Below are positions 51,841 to 60,915 of a DNA stretch of 64,000 nt, piece by piece; positions within the stretch are counted from its first letter, which is position 1, and each line of letters begins with the position of its first letter. The translations under genes and the position numbers were made by a program. The notes under the pieces are model-generated. The model searched no databases. It was not told where the DNA came from and was given only the letters and a program-made list of their open reading frames with translations. Source of the DNA: Hohaiivirga sp031546825 (lineage in GTDB: Bacteria; Pseudomonadota; Alphaproteobacteria; Rhizobiales; Beijerinckiaceae); assembly GCA_031546825.1 (NCBI GenBank), contig JAVBJU010000002.1, positions 62,001-126,000 on the forward strand. The letters run 5' to 3'.

Positions 51841-53154
51841 TCAAACCAGCTTTTCAACCGTACCTGAGCGCACGGATGTAGTCTTGGCACTGCCTTGCTT
51901 GATGATTGATGCGACGACCGCACCGATCAGCAAGAGCCCAACACCGAACCACAGGCCGGATTTGGCCGAACCCGTGGTGTCTTCGAAGAAGCCGAGGATG
52001 AACGGACCGAGGAAACCACCGAACAAACCGAGGCAGTTCAGCAGCGCCAAACCACCGGCCAGCATCGAGCCGCTCATATAGGTCGGCGGGTAGCTGAAGA
52101 TCACCGATTGCACGGCAAAGAACATCAAGGCGGTGAGGCTGAAGCCGATGAGACCGACAACGCCGGTGCCCAGCGCACCGATCACCAGACCGCCGGCCAT
52201 GATGAGATAGCCGAAGACCAGCAGAGCGCGCGAACGCCCTGGTGAATTGGCCAAAGGCGCAATGAAAATGCCACCGAAGGCCGCAACAATCCATGGAATG
52301 GCGTTGAGTAATCCAACCTGGAACGGCGTGAGAACGCCATAGGCACCGATGATGCTCGGCAGGAAGTAGCTGAGACCGTAAACAGAGAACTGGTGGGTGA
52401 AATAGATCAGCACGACCAGCAGGAACTGCTTGTTGGCGAAAGCCTGCTTGAAAGAGAAGTGATGCTTCCCGGCACCTTCGGGGCTTTCTTCCTTCAACTT
52501 GGCTTCAAGCCAGTTCAGGTCGTCCTTGTTGAGCCACTTTGCATCGCGGGGACGATCGGGCAGAACGAACCACACGACAATACCGACGATAATAGCCGGG
52601 ATGCCTTCAATCACGAACATCCACTGCCAGCCGTGCCAGCCGCCCGCACCGTGCAAGTTGAGCAACAAGCCTGCGAGCGGACCACCGATAATGTTGGCCA
52701 AGCAGACACCGAGCAGGAATTTGCCGGTGGCACGTGCCCGCTGCTCCTGGGGGAACCAGTAGGTGAGATACAGGATAATGCCGGGATAAAGACCTGCTTC
52801 GGACGCGCCGAGCAGAAGGCGCATAATGTAGAAGGAGGTCGTGCCCTGCACGAAAGCCATCAAAGCGGAGATGATGCCCCACGTCACCATGATGCGCGCA
52901 ATCCACATGCGCGCGCCGATTTTTTCCATGAACAGGTTGCTGGGAATTTCCAGCGTGGAATAGGTCAGGAAGAACAGGCCCGCACCAAGGCCGTAGGCCG
53001 TGGCCGACAGGCCGATATCGGCAGACATGGTCGCCTTGGCGAAGCCGATATTGGTACGGTCGATAAAGCTGATGATGTAGGCAATAATCAGCAAGGGCAT
53101 TAAATGCCTGAATATCTTTCCTGTTGTCAGTTTTGCTTGTTCTGCTTCAGTCAT
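51841..53154 (-). CDS. MFS transporter, anion:cation symporter family
   Basis: A 437-residue 12-helix major facilitator of the ACS group (relatives carry glucarate, galactonate, tartrate, phthalate and similar organic acids). 'IISFIDRTNIGFAKATM' in the first helix-loop and 'LYPGIILYLTYWFPQEQRARA' before helix 4-5 are hallmarks. Placed between thiolase and glycerate kinase, it most likely imports the substrate of the cluster, an organic or sugar acid. Confidence 0.92.
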   Translation of the reverse strand: MTEAEQAKLTTGKIFRHLMPLLIIAYIISFIDRTNIGFAKATMSADIGLSATAYGLGAGLFFLTYSTLEIPSNLFMEKIGARMWIARIMVTWGIISALMAFVQGTTSFYIMRLLLGASEAGLYPGIILYLTYWFPQEQRARATGKFLLGVCLANIIGGPLAGLLLNLHGAGGWHGWQWMFVIEGIPAIIVGIVVWFVLPDRPRDAKWLNKDDLNWLEAKLKEESPEGAGKHHFSFKQAFANKQFLLVVLIYFTHQFSVYGLSYFLPSIIGAYGVLTPFQVGLLNAIPWIVAAFGGIFIAPLANSPGRSRALLVFGYLIMAGGLVIGALGTGVVGLIGFSLTALMFFAVQSVIFSYPPTYMSGSMLAGGLALLNCLGLFGGFLGPFILGFFEDTTGSAKSGLWFGVGLLLIGAVVASIIKQGSAKTTSVRSGTVEKLV

Positions 53155-53263
53155 GTGTGGTGTCCCCTTGTTTTCAGAATGAGCGATACCGTTGAGAAAA
53201 GCGGCTTCGCTTTTCCCGTTTTCCTCGCAGTCGTTTGCAGGACTAATCCCGTCCGACAGGGAT

Positions 53264-53297
53264 GTGGGTCCGGCCTTCAGAGCAAGGCCGACCCCAC
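53264..53297. repeat. Long hairpin between thiolase and MFS genes
   Basis: A 14-bp stem with two mismatches (53264-53277 with 53284-53297) and a 6-nt loop, plus a smaller ATCCC/GGGAT hairpin beside it (53246-53263). No T run on the minus strand. It may protect the upstream part of the transcript from decay and set relative levels of the enzyme and carrier genes. Confidence 0.5.
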
Positions 53298-53308
53298 TTT
53301 CTGGCAGT

Positions 53309-54505
53309 TCAGTTCGCTTCGCGTTCGAAGAGCATCGAGATGCCCTGACCGCCGCCGATGCACATCGTCACGAGGCCGGTTTTGGCACCGGTGCGCTCCA
53401 TCTCGTACATCAGCTTGACCGGCAGGATTGCACCGCTCGCTCCGACCGGATGGCCGAGCGCAATCGCGCCGCCATTGACGTTGACCTTCTTCGGGTCGAG
53501 CTTCAGTTCGGTCATCACCGCAAGTGCCTGCGCGGCGAAGGCTTCGTTCAGCTCGATGAGATCAATGTCGTGTACGCTCATGCCCAGGTTCTTCATGAGC
53601 TTCTGCGTCGCAGGAGCCGGGCCGAAGCCCATGATCGCGGCTTCACAGCCAGCGACAGCCCAACCGCGGATCGCCATGCGCGGCTTCAAGCCACGTTTCT
53701 CGGCTTCGGCCCGGCTCATCAGGACGAGCGCACCAGCGCCGTCATTGATGCCGGATGAATTCGCCGCCGTCACGCTGCCGTCTTTTTTGAAGGCGGGCTT
53801 GAGTTGAGCAAGCTTTTCGCGGGGCGTTTCACGCGGATGTTCGTCGGTGTCGAACACGCGGGTGCCCTTCTTGCCGTCCGAGACATTCATCGGCAGTATC
53901 TGCTCTTTGAAATAGCCCTTGGCGATGGCGGCGAGCGCCTTTTGCTGGCTCTCAAAAGCAAAATTATCCATCGCTTCGCGGCTGATCTTGAACCGATCCA
54001 CCACGTTCTCCGCGGTCATGCCGTTGTGATATGGGCCTTCCGGCCAGGTCAGGATCGAGATCAGACCGTCCTCGATCACACCGTCACCCATGCGATAGCC
54101 GTAACGGGCCTTGCGCAGGTAATAGGGTAGTTGGGTCATGTTTTCGGTGCCGCAAGCAACGGCAACCTTGGCCTGACCGGTCTGCAACGCCATCATGGCA
54201 TCGGCGATCGCTTGCAGGCCCGAGCCACACTGGCGGTTGACCGAATAGGCTGTCGTCTCGTTGGGCAGCCCGGCGCGCAACTGGCAGATGCGGGCGATGA
54301 AGCCGCTCTCGGCAATCTGACCGACATTGCCAACCACGACTTCGTCTATGTCGCCGGGCTTGAGACCCGCACGCGCCACTGCCTCGCGGATAACCGCGCC
54401 GCCGAGATCGTGCTGATGTGTGTCCTTGAAGCTACCGCCAAAGCCGCCGATGGCGGTACGCACGCCACTAACGACAACGATATCATTTGCGTTTGTCATG
54501 TTCAT
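53309..54505 (-). CDS. Thiolase (acetyl-CoA C-acyltransferase)
   Basis: A 398-residue degradative/biosynthetic-type thiolase with nucleophilic Cys93 in 'VNRQCGSGLQAI', 'GHPVGASGA' (His) and 'CIGGGQG' (second Cys). It splits a 3-ketoacyl-CoA with CoA into acetyl-CoA and a shortened acyl-CoA, or runs backwards. Gap of only 6 bp to the dehydrogenase gene upstream. In this operon the 3-keto-CoA made by the dehydrogenase would be its substrate. Confidence 0.94.
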   Translation of the reverse strand: MNMTNANDIVVVSGVRTAIGGFGGSFKDTHQHDLGGAVIREAVARAGLKPGDIDEVVVGNVGQIAESGFIARICQLRAGLPNETTAYSVNRQCGSGLQAIADAMMALQTGQAKVAVACGTENMTQLPYYLRKARYGYRMGDGVIEDGLISILTWPEGPYHNGMTAENVVDRFKISREAMDNFAFESQQKALAAIAKGYFKEQILPMNVSDGKKGTRVFDTDEHPRETPREKLAQLKPAFKKDGSVTAANSSGINDGAGALVLMSRAEAEKRGLKPRMAIRGWAVAGCEAAIMGFGPAPATQKLMKNLGMSVHDIDLIELNEAFAAQALAVMTELKLDPKKVNVNGGAIALGHPVGASGAILPVKLMYEMERTGAKTGLVTMCIGGGQGISMLFEREAN

Positions 54506-54511
54506 TACCCC

Positions 54512-55249
54512 TCAGAGAACCATGCCGCCGCCGACATTGATGACTTCGCCATTGATGTAGCGGGCACCATCGGAGGCGAGGAAGGCCACGCATTCGCCAA
54601 CGTCTTTGACATCGCCCGCATAACCCGCCGGGATCTTGCTGATCATGATGTCCCACACCTTCTCGGGAACGCCACGCGTCATGTCGGTGTCGATGAAACC
54701 GGGGCAGATGGCATTGATGGTGACACCCTTGCGCGCCAACTCACGGCAGGCGGTTTTGGTGAGGCCGATGACACCAGCCTTCGAGGCCGAGTAATTCGAC
54801 TGGCCCACATTGCCGAGCCAGCTTGCGGAAGCGATGTTGACGATGCGGCCGTAATCACGATCGCGCATGCGGATGGCGGCCTGCTGCATGCACTGGAACG
54901 TGCCCTTCAGGTTCACGTCGATGACGAGATCCCAATCGGCCTCTGTCAGCTTGTGCAGCATGGAGTCGCGATTGATACCCGCGTTGTTCACCAGAATATC
55001 GACCGGGCCGAACTTGGCTTCCGTCTGGTCAAACAGCGCAACCACCTGCGCCTTGTCGGCGATGTTACAGGCGATGAAATGGGCGTTGGCACCACCTTCA
55101 CGCAGAGTGGCAGCCGTGGCCTCACCGGCCGCGGCGTCCATGTCGGAGACAATGACCTTGGCTCCCTTGCTGGCGAGAACGCTGGCAATGCCCTTGCCGA
55201 TACCGCGAGCTGAACCCGTGACGATTGCAACTTTGTCTTTCAGTAGCAT
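54512..55249 (-). CDS. Short-chain dehydrogenase (FabG/PhaB-like 3-hydroxyacyl dehydrogenase)
   Basis: A 245-residue classical SDR: NAD(P)-binding 'TGSARGIGKG' (11-20), 'NNAG' (88-91), and the Ser141, Tyr153, Lys157 triad in 'IASAS' and 'YSASK'. The acidic residue after the second strand (Asp36 in 'VSDMD') favours NAD over NADP, so oxidation of a 3-hydroxyacyl-CoA is likely in vivo. Located between CoA-transferase (17 bp) and thiolase (6 bp), in one operon. Confidence 0.93.
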   Translation of the reverse strand: MLLKDKVAIVTGSARGIGKGIASVLASKGAKVIVSDMDAAAGEATAATLREGGANAHFIACNIADKAQVVALFDQTEAKFGPVDILVNNAGINRDSMLHKLTEADWDLVIDVNLKGTFQCMQQAAIRMRDRDYGRIVNIASASWLGNVGQSNYSASKAGVIGLTKTACRELARKGVTINAICPGFIDTDMTRGVPEKVWDIMISKIPAGYAGDVKDVGECVAFLASDGARYINGEVINVGGGMVL

Positions 55250-55266
55250 CTAACTTCTCCTTGATT

Positions 55267-56853
55267 TCAGGAATTTTTCTGATTGGAAAGAATATTAGCG
55301 AGGCCAAACGGCGCAGCGCGGAAGAGCTTTTCGTCGATGACCTGGAGGTCGGAAGCGATTTCCGGCGTGAATTCCATCTGGTCGATGATGTCGCGCTGAA
55401 GATCGATGCCGGGGGCAATTTCCGTCAGTACCGGCCCCTGCGGCCTTAACTCGAAAACTGCGCGCTCAGTAACGAAGTGCATCTTCTGGCCCTTGGCCCG
55501 GGCAAGTTCTCCGTTATAGGAGACCTGATCGACCGCCTTGACGAGCTTCTTGACGCTGCCTTCCTGGACGATATCGAGCACACCCTCGTCGCACTTCACA
55601 TCCAGACCCTTCGCGGTAAACGAGGAGCAGAAGATGACGTGCCGGGCGTTCTGGGTGATGTCGATGAACCCACCCGCACCGGGGCATGTCGCGCCAAGAC
55701 GGGTGGCGTTGATGTGGCCGTGCGGGTCCATCTCGCCCGCCCCCATGAACGTCACATCAACGCCCGCGCCGTTGTAATAAAGCATCTGGTCGTTGTGGCT
55801 GATCATGGCGGAGAGATTGCGCCCGATACCGAAGTCGACACCACCAGCCTGGATACCGCCATAAATGCCGGATTCCACGGTGATGAGCACGCGTTCACCC
55901 ACCCGCTCCTCATGGATCACCGCACCCACCACATCGTTGGGGATACCAGTGCCGAGATTGATGACGCAGCCTTCTGTCATGAAGCGGCTGGCGATGCGCC
56001 CGATGAGCTTGCGCATGTTCTGCGGCAAGGGCTTCGCTTCAGCGGCGGGGAGACGGATATCGCCGCAAAGTGACGGGTCGAACGCCCAGCTTGAGGTCTG
56101 GCGATGATCCTGCTCGGGATTGTCACACACGACAATGGCGTCGATAAAATTACCGGGAACCGTGATGCTTTTCGGATGCAACGACCCGTTGGCCACCTGG
56201 TACTTCACCTGGGCAATTACCTTGGCACCAAAACGCTTGGCCGCCAACACCGCGGGCAATACCTCAAGTTTCATCGCCTCCTCGTCGGTGGTCAGGTTGC
56301 CGGCACTGTCGGCATGGGTGCCACGGATGATCAGCGTATCGAAGGGAATGGCCGGATAGTACAGATAGTCCTCACCCTTGAAAGTGACGTGTTCCAGAAT
56401 GGGCGGCAGTTCACGGGTGCGCTTGTTCATGCGTCCGCCCTCAAGGCGCGGATCGACGAATGTGCCAAGCCCCACCTTCGACAACCGCCCAGGCAACCCG
56501 GCAGCCATTGCGCTGTAGAGATGGGCCATCTGACCTTGTGGCAAGCAGAAAGCTTCAACCTGATTGTCATTGATCGCCGCCATCCAGCGCGGGGCGAGAC
56601 CCCAATGGGAGCCGATGATGCGTTTGACCATGCCGGGGTGGCACAGATGCTGGTTGCCGCGCTGCCGGTCACATTGCCCGGCGGCATGGAGCAGGGTCAG
56701 GTTTTTTGGGCTACCGGTTTCCAGAAATCGCTTCTCGAGCTCTGAAAGCACCGACTCAGCGGCAGAAATCAGCGTCATGCCGACCGTACAGAGCGTGTGG
56801 CCATCCTGAACGAGGGCTGCGGCTTCGCTTTTCGAGACAAATTTACTTTTCAT
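55267..56853 (-). CDS. Acyl-CoA transferase, YdiF-like (family I)
   Basis: A 528-residue single-chain CoA-transferase with fused alpha and beta parts. The catalytic glutamate is Glu327 in 'LITVESGIYGG', the beta-part motif 'GCVINLGTGIPNDVV'; the alpha part holds 'DTLIIRGTHADSAGNLT'. It moves CoA between a short acyl-CoA and a free acid (for example acetate, propionate, acetoacetate). It overlaps the ligase gene by 4 bp (ATGA). In this operon it could release glycerate from glyceryl-CoA while loading the incoming acid. Confidence 0.93.
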   Translation of the reverse strand: MKSKFVSKSEAAALVQDGHTLCTVGMTLISAAESVLSELEKRFLETGSPKNLTLLHAAGQCDRQRGNQHLCHPGMVKRIIGSHWGLAPRWMAAINDNQVEAFCLPQGQMAHLYSAMAAGLPGRLSKVGLGTFVDPRLEGGRMNKRTRELPPILEHVTFKGEDYLYYPAIPFDTLIIRGTHADSAGNLTTDEEAMKLEVLPAVLAAKRFGAKVIAQVKYQVANGSLHPKSITVPGNFIDAIVVCDNPEQDHRQTSSWAFDPSLCGDIRLPAAEAKPLPQNMRKLIGRIASRFMTEGCVINLGTGIPNDVVGAVIHEERVGERVLITVESGIYGGIQAGGVDFGIGRNLSAMISHNDQMLYYNGAGVDVTFMGAGEMDPHGHINATRLGATCPGAGGFIDITQNARHVIFCSSFTAKGLDVKCDEGVLDIVQEGSVKKLVKAVDQVSYNGELARAKGQKMHFVTERAVFELRPQGPVLTEIAPGIDLQRDIIDQMEFTPEIASDLQVIDEKLFRAAPFGLANILSNQKNS

Positions 56854-58388
56854 TCGGCTATTCCGTAGGAGGCAAGATATTCGGTGAGGTTCTGTTTGAT
56901 CTTTGCCTTGTTGAGCTTGTCGTTGTGAGTGCGCGGAAAGCCGCGAACAAAAACAAGGCGAACCGGCAGCTTGTAATGGGCGATCCGGGGCCGCAGGAAT
57001 GCGAGGATATCCTCGGCGCTCACTGTCCGCGGCTCTTCGGCGACAATCAGAGCCAATGGCTCCTCGCCATAAAGCGCACTCGGTGTCGGCACGACGGCAA
57101 CTTCGATCACACCTGGAATGGTGGAGACGAGATTTTCGATCTCAATCGAATAGATCTTCTCGCCACCGCGATTAATCATGTCCTTGCTGCGGTCTCGGAT
57201 AAACAGATATCTCTCCGCATCAAGAAAGCCGATATCGCCAGTGTGAAACCAGCCATCGGAGAAACACTGACTCTGGGCCTCGGGGTTCTGCCAATAGCCA
57301 TTGATGACCATGTCGCCCTTGAGCCAGATGGCCCCTGCCTGCCCCGCCGGCAGGTCGCGACCTGAATCATCACGGATGGCAACAGCCAGGCCTGGGACCG
57401 GCTGGCCGGAGCTGCCCAGCTTGTCGCTGCCGCGCACATCGCCGCGGAAGATGGTTCCCGGCGAGGTGGTTTCCGTCAGCCCGTAAATCGTATGAATGGC
57501 GGCATGGGGAAAGAATTGCGTCAATTCCGATATGACGCCCTCATTGAGATGGCCCGCGCCGCAGGCAATCGAGCGCAGCGAGGGAAAAGCTCCCAACGCG
57601 GCCTTCCCGGCAGCCTGGCATAAAAGGATAAAGACCGTGGGCGAGCCGTGCAGGAAGGTGATGCCGTGGTCACGGATAGCAGCAAGGACATCGGGCGCAC
57701 TGAATTTCCGGTGCAGATGAATTGTGCCACCGACATGCACGAAAAAGCACAGGAGCGCCGACAGCCCGGTGATGTGATAGATCGGCACAGCCAGTATTGT
57801 TTTGTCTTGCGCAGTCAGCCCCAAAACATCTGCATAGGCCGTCACAGCACTCATGAGATTGCGGTGCGTGATCACTGCGCCCTTGGGCAGGCCGGTGGTG
57901 CCGGATGTAAACATAATGACGGCAGGATCATCGGGCGCGACCTCAACGACCTCGCCATTTTCGGCGGAGGGAAGCTCGGTTCTGCGCCATTCGCCCAATG
58001 CAATATGCCGTACCGCCAAGCTGTCGACCAGCCAATCTTGAACATCTGCATCATAGAAGACGACATCCGCCTCTATGCGGTTAGCAAGCGCTAACCCCTC
58101 TTCCCGTTTGAGCTTTGTGCAGAATGGAATAACGACAACGCCCAGTGCGAGCGCTGCGAAAAACAATTCGCAAAATTCTGGGGTATTGCCCCAGGCCAAA
58201 ACAACACGGCTTCCTTTACGCAATTTCAGATTATGCCAAAGATAAGCCGTCGCTTGGCGCACCCTATCATATAAGAAATTATACTCGTAACAGATACCAT
58301 CGAATACCAGTGCGGTCGAAGAAGGAGCATTGAGAGAAACGTCCCGCAACCTCTCATACATCGTCACATATTCGATCCGACTGGGCAT
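56850..58388 (-). CDS. Acyl-CoA/acid ligase (AMP-forming, class I adenylate-forming)
   Basis: A 512-residue adenylating enzyme: P-loop 'MFTSGTTGLPKGAVITHRN' (~183-201), 'IYGLTETTSPG', 'GWFHTGDIGFLD' and the hinge/'INRGGEKIYSIEIENL', with the catalytic C-terminal Lys in 'THNDKLNKAK'. It activates an organic acid to acyl-CoA with ATP. First gene of the cluster; ATG 58388 (MPSRIEYVTM) chosen with AGGA at 58399-58402, not the frame that continues to 58481 through AT-rich DNA. Confidence 0.93.
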   Translation of the reverse strand: MPSRIEYVTMYERLRDVSLNAPSSTALVFDGICYEYNFLYDRVRQATAYLWHNLKLRKGSRVVLAWGNTPEFCELFFAALALGVVVIPFCTKLKREEGLALANRIEADVVFYDADVQDWLVDSLAVRHIALGEWRRTELPSAENGEVVEVAPDDPAVIMFTSGTTGLPKGAVITHRNLMSAVTAYADVLGLTAQDKTILAVPIYHITGLSALLCFFVHVGGTIHLHRKFSAPDVLAAIRDHGITFLHGSPTVFILLCQAAGKAALGAFPSLRSIACGAGHLNEGVISELTQFFPHAAIHTIYGLTETTSPGTIFRGDVRGSDKLGSSGQPVPGLAVAIRDDSGRDLPAGQAGAIWLKGDMVINGYWQNPEAQSQCFSDGWFHTGDIGFLDAERYLFIRDRSKDMINRGGEKIYSIEIENLVSTIPGVIEVAVVPTPSALYGEEPLALIVAEEPRTVSAEDILAFLRPRIAHYKLPVRLVFVRGFPRTHNDKLNKAKIKQNLTEYLASYGIAE

Positions 58389-58409
58389 AGTTACTATTCC
58401 TAAACTAAT

Positions 58410-58449
58410 ATATATATTTAGAATTTTTACTAAAACCCTAAATATATAT
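58410..58449. promoter_or_regulatory. AT-rich 12-bp palindrome before the acyl-CoA cluster
   Basis: ATATATATTTAG (58410-58421) and CTAAATATATAT (58438-58449) form a perfect 12-bp inverted repeat with a 16-nt spacer, 22 bp upstream of the ligase ATG in the very AT-rich gap 58389-58665 shared with the divergent CdaR-type gene. On the minus strand TTGTCT...17 bp...TAAAAA just upstream is a possible promoter. Candidate operator; no other gene lies in the gap. Confidence 0.5.
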
Positions 58450-58665
58450 TTATTTTTATAATTACTTGACTTTAGAGACAAGAATAATTTATTCGATCAA
58501 AACAACATCGACTAATCATCTCATCTATCGTTGTACTTATTGAGTAGATATTCCAAAAGAAGCAAAAGCGTATTTTATGACAATCATTTTCTAGCATCTT
58601 CCGAGTGCGAACCACTATGTTCTAAATGACAAAGAACAGAGCGTTATTGTGGTACAGGGAACAAC

Positions 58666-59826
58666 ATGATTAATCGCAACAGCCTGAATATCTCGAAAGC
58701 GAACGCTTTCCAGATCGTGACGCAGATCAGCGAGGCCATCCAGAACGACGTCAATCTGATGAATGAAAAGGGCATCATCATCGCCAGCACCGACAAGGCG
58801 CGGCTGGGACAGTTCCATGGCGGAGCCTATAAGGTTATCACCGAAGGGCTTGAGCGGCTGGTGATCCATTTCGACGGTGAATACACAGGGGTGCGTAAGG
58901 GCATCAATCTGCCGATCCTCCAAGCGGGCGCAATTGTCGGCGTCATCGGTGTGACGGGTGAGGAAGCAGAGGTTCTGCGCTACGGCACTGTCATCAAGAA
59001 AATGACTGAGATTCTGCTTCTCGAAAGCGGCGCCTCCGAACGCAAAAGAATCGAGGAGCGCGTTCGTCGACGCTTTGTTGAAAAATGGATTTCACAGAAG
59101 GACATTGTCTCTTCAGCCGATTTCGTGAAATGGGGCCATTCGCTCGGCATCGATGTGAGTGTGCCACGAAGGACTGTCATCATCGGAGTGGAACAACAGA
59201 AAGCCCTCGGTGAAACGGCCGATGAAAGCTTTCTATTTGAACAGATTGACGAAGAAATTGAATATCAGGTCACGCGGCATCGGCACGGTATCTGCTCAAG
59301 GTTGGGCGCACTGATCATGTGCTTTCTGCCCTTGAAGGCCAATCGCGAACTGAGCGATTTCACCCAACGCCTGAGCACCCTGATTTCCCAGAAATTTAAC
59401 TGCACATTGAATATCGGCATTGATGAAAAAACCGAGGATATTTTCACGTCCTGCGGCAAAGCAGAGAAGGCCATTGAGGCCTCAATACGCCTCAAGAGCC
59501 AGACCAGCATTTTTTACGATCAGATCGATATAGACATCTTCCTCACCGATCTGAAAGAGAGCATCAAACGGCAATATCTCAAAAGGCTCTTTTCTGGAAT
59601 AAAAGCGGAGAACATGTCAGAAACAGTCAATCTCATAGACACTTACATCAGAAGCAATGGCTCGCTTGATAAGATGGGATCGGAACTCGACATCCATAAA
59701 AACACGGTACAGTACAAGCTGCGCAGGATTTTCGACCTGACCGGCTATGACATTCGCAAATTGCCCGACACGGCACTCATGTATATCGGCAGCGTTTTCC
59801 ATAAAAGCCTCAAATCTCAGGAATAA
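58666..59826 (+). CDS. CdaR-type transcriptional activator (sugar-diacid recognition and PucR-like HTH)
   Basis: A 386-residue regulator: N-terminal putative sugar-diacid recognition domain (~5-135; 'ANAFQIVTQISEAIQNDVNLM' at 13-33, 'VGVIGVTGEEAEVLRYG') and C-terminal PucR/CdaR helix-turn-helix ('MGSELDIHKNTVQYKLRRI', ~330-348). CdaR of E. coli activates glucarate/galactarate/glycerate genes including garK. Here the gene is divergent from a cluster with glycerate kinase, so it probably controls that cluster with a sugar acid or glycerate as inducer. Confidence 0.9.
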   Translation: MINRNSLNISKANAFQIVTQISEAIQNDVNLMNEKGIIIASTDKARLGQFHGGAYKVITEGLERLVIHFDGEYTGVRKGINLPILQAGAIVGVIGVTGEEAEVLRYGTVIKKMTEILLLESGASERKRIEERVRRRFVEKWISQKDIVSSADFVKWGHSLGIDVSVPRRTVIIGVEQQKALGETADESFLFEQIDEEIEYQVTRHRHGICSRLGALIMCFLPLKANRELSDFTQRLSTLISQKFNCTLNIGIDEKTEDIFTSCGKAEKAIEASIRLKSQTSIFYDQIDIDIFLTDLKESIKRQYLKRLFSGIKAENMSETVNLIDTYIRSNGSLDKMGSELDIHKNTVQYKLRRIFDLTGYDIRKLPDTALMYIGSVFHKSLKSQE

Positions 59827-59903
59827 AAGGCTTCTCGGCGCTTGACGGAACCGACGGTGTCAGACTTAGTGGCCGCAGCTTCCCACTGCCGCGCCGGAAC
59901 CCC

Positions 59904-60803
59904 ATGTCTCAGCCCTCGCATTCCACCCTGCTCTGGAACCGGCCCTACCCCATACTGATTGCTGCGGCGGCGATGTGGGGGGGGAATACTTTGTTCAGCC
60001 GGTTGGCGGTGGGTGAAATTTCGCCGATGTTGCTGACGCTTTTGCGTTGGGCCTTCGTTTGCGCCATCGCATGGGCGCTCGCCGGGAGAGACCTGAAAAA
60101 CCACTGGCCGACACTGAAACCGAAAATTGCCATGATGAGCATTACAGGTGCCATCGGCTTCACCGGGTTCAACGCCTTCATGTACACGGCGGCGCATCAC
60201 ACCACGGCGGTGAATATCTCGATCATTCAAGGCGCCCAGCCCGTCATGGTGATGATCGGGGCGGCTTTCCTGTTTCATATGGCCATTAACTGGCATCAGG
60301 CTGCGGGCATCGTCTTGACGCTGATCGGCGTCGCCGCCATTGCGTTGCGCGGCGAGTTGCAAACTCTGCTCACGCTGAGTTTCAATCTCGGTGATTTGTT
60401 CATGCTGGGGGCCTGCCTGTGCTACGCGCTCTATACGCTGGCGCTGCGCAGCAAGCCCAAAGTGCCGGGCTTCCTGTTCTTTGCGGTTCTCGCCAGCGCC
60501 GCCACCGTGGCTTCGGTGCCAATGGTGGTCGGCGAATACATGGCTGGCGCGTTCGTCTGGCCAAGCCTGAAAGGCTGGATCGTCACGGCGGCCATTGTCG
60601 TGCTGCCGTCATTTCTGGCGCAGTTGTTCTTCATTCGCGGTGTGGAATTGATCGGCCCCGCCCGTGCGTCGTTATTCATCAACCTCGTGCCGGTCTTCGG
60701 CACCATCTTCGCCATTTTCTTCCTGCGCGAGCCGTTTGCGATGGTGCAAGGGATCGGGCTTCTCCTGGTGCTCCTCGGCATCTGGCTGTCCGAGAAAAAA
60801 TAG
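59904..60803 (+). CDS. EamA-family (DMT) transporter 1
   Basis: A 299-residue, ten-helix drug/metabolite transporter with two EamA repeats (~10-140 and ~155-295): 'AAAMWGGNTLFSRLAVGEIS', 'AAHHTTAVNISIIQGAQPV', 'FFIRGVELIGPARASLFINL'. Such carriers export amino acids, nucleosides or drugs. Closely similar to the next gene (60916), a tandem duplicate. Follows the CdaR gene after 77 bp on the same strand; a link to the deoxy-acid cluster is not evident. Confidence 0.9.
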   Translation: MSQPSHSTLLWNRPYPILIAAAAMWGGNTLFSRLAVGEISPMLLTLLRWAFVCAIAWALAGRDLKNHWPTLKPKIAMMSITGAIGFTGFNAFMYTAAHHTTAVNISIIQGAQPVMVMIGAAFLFHMAINWHQAAGIVLTLIGVAAIALRGELQTLLTLSFNLGDLFMLGACLCYALYTLALRSKPKVPGFLFFAVLASAATVASVPMVVGEYMAGAFVWPSLKGWIVTAAIVVLPSFLAQLFFIRGVELIGPARASLFINLVPVFGTIFAIFFLREPFAMVQGIGLLLVLLGIWLSEKK

Positions 60804-60915
60804 AGGCGTCCGGCGGATGTGATCTTTCACACACCGACCGGGATGCCGCCGCCATAAACCAGCGGAAGCTTTGCTATCAACGATCCGTCCCTGTCGCCTT
60901 TTGCGAGTCCCCGCC

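Noticed and set aside
54131..55213. 360-codon plus-strand frame over the thiolase and dehydrogenase genes
   Set aside because: Antisense of two well-supported genes; typical GC-frame artefact.
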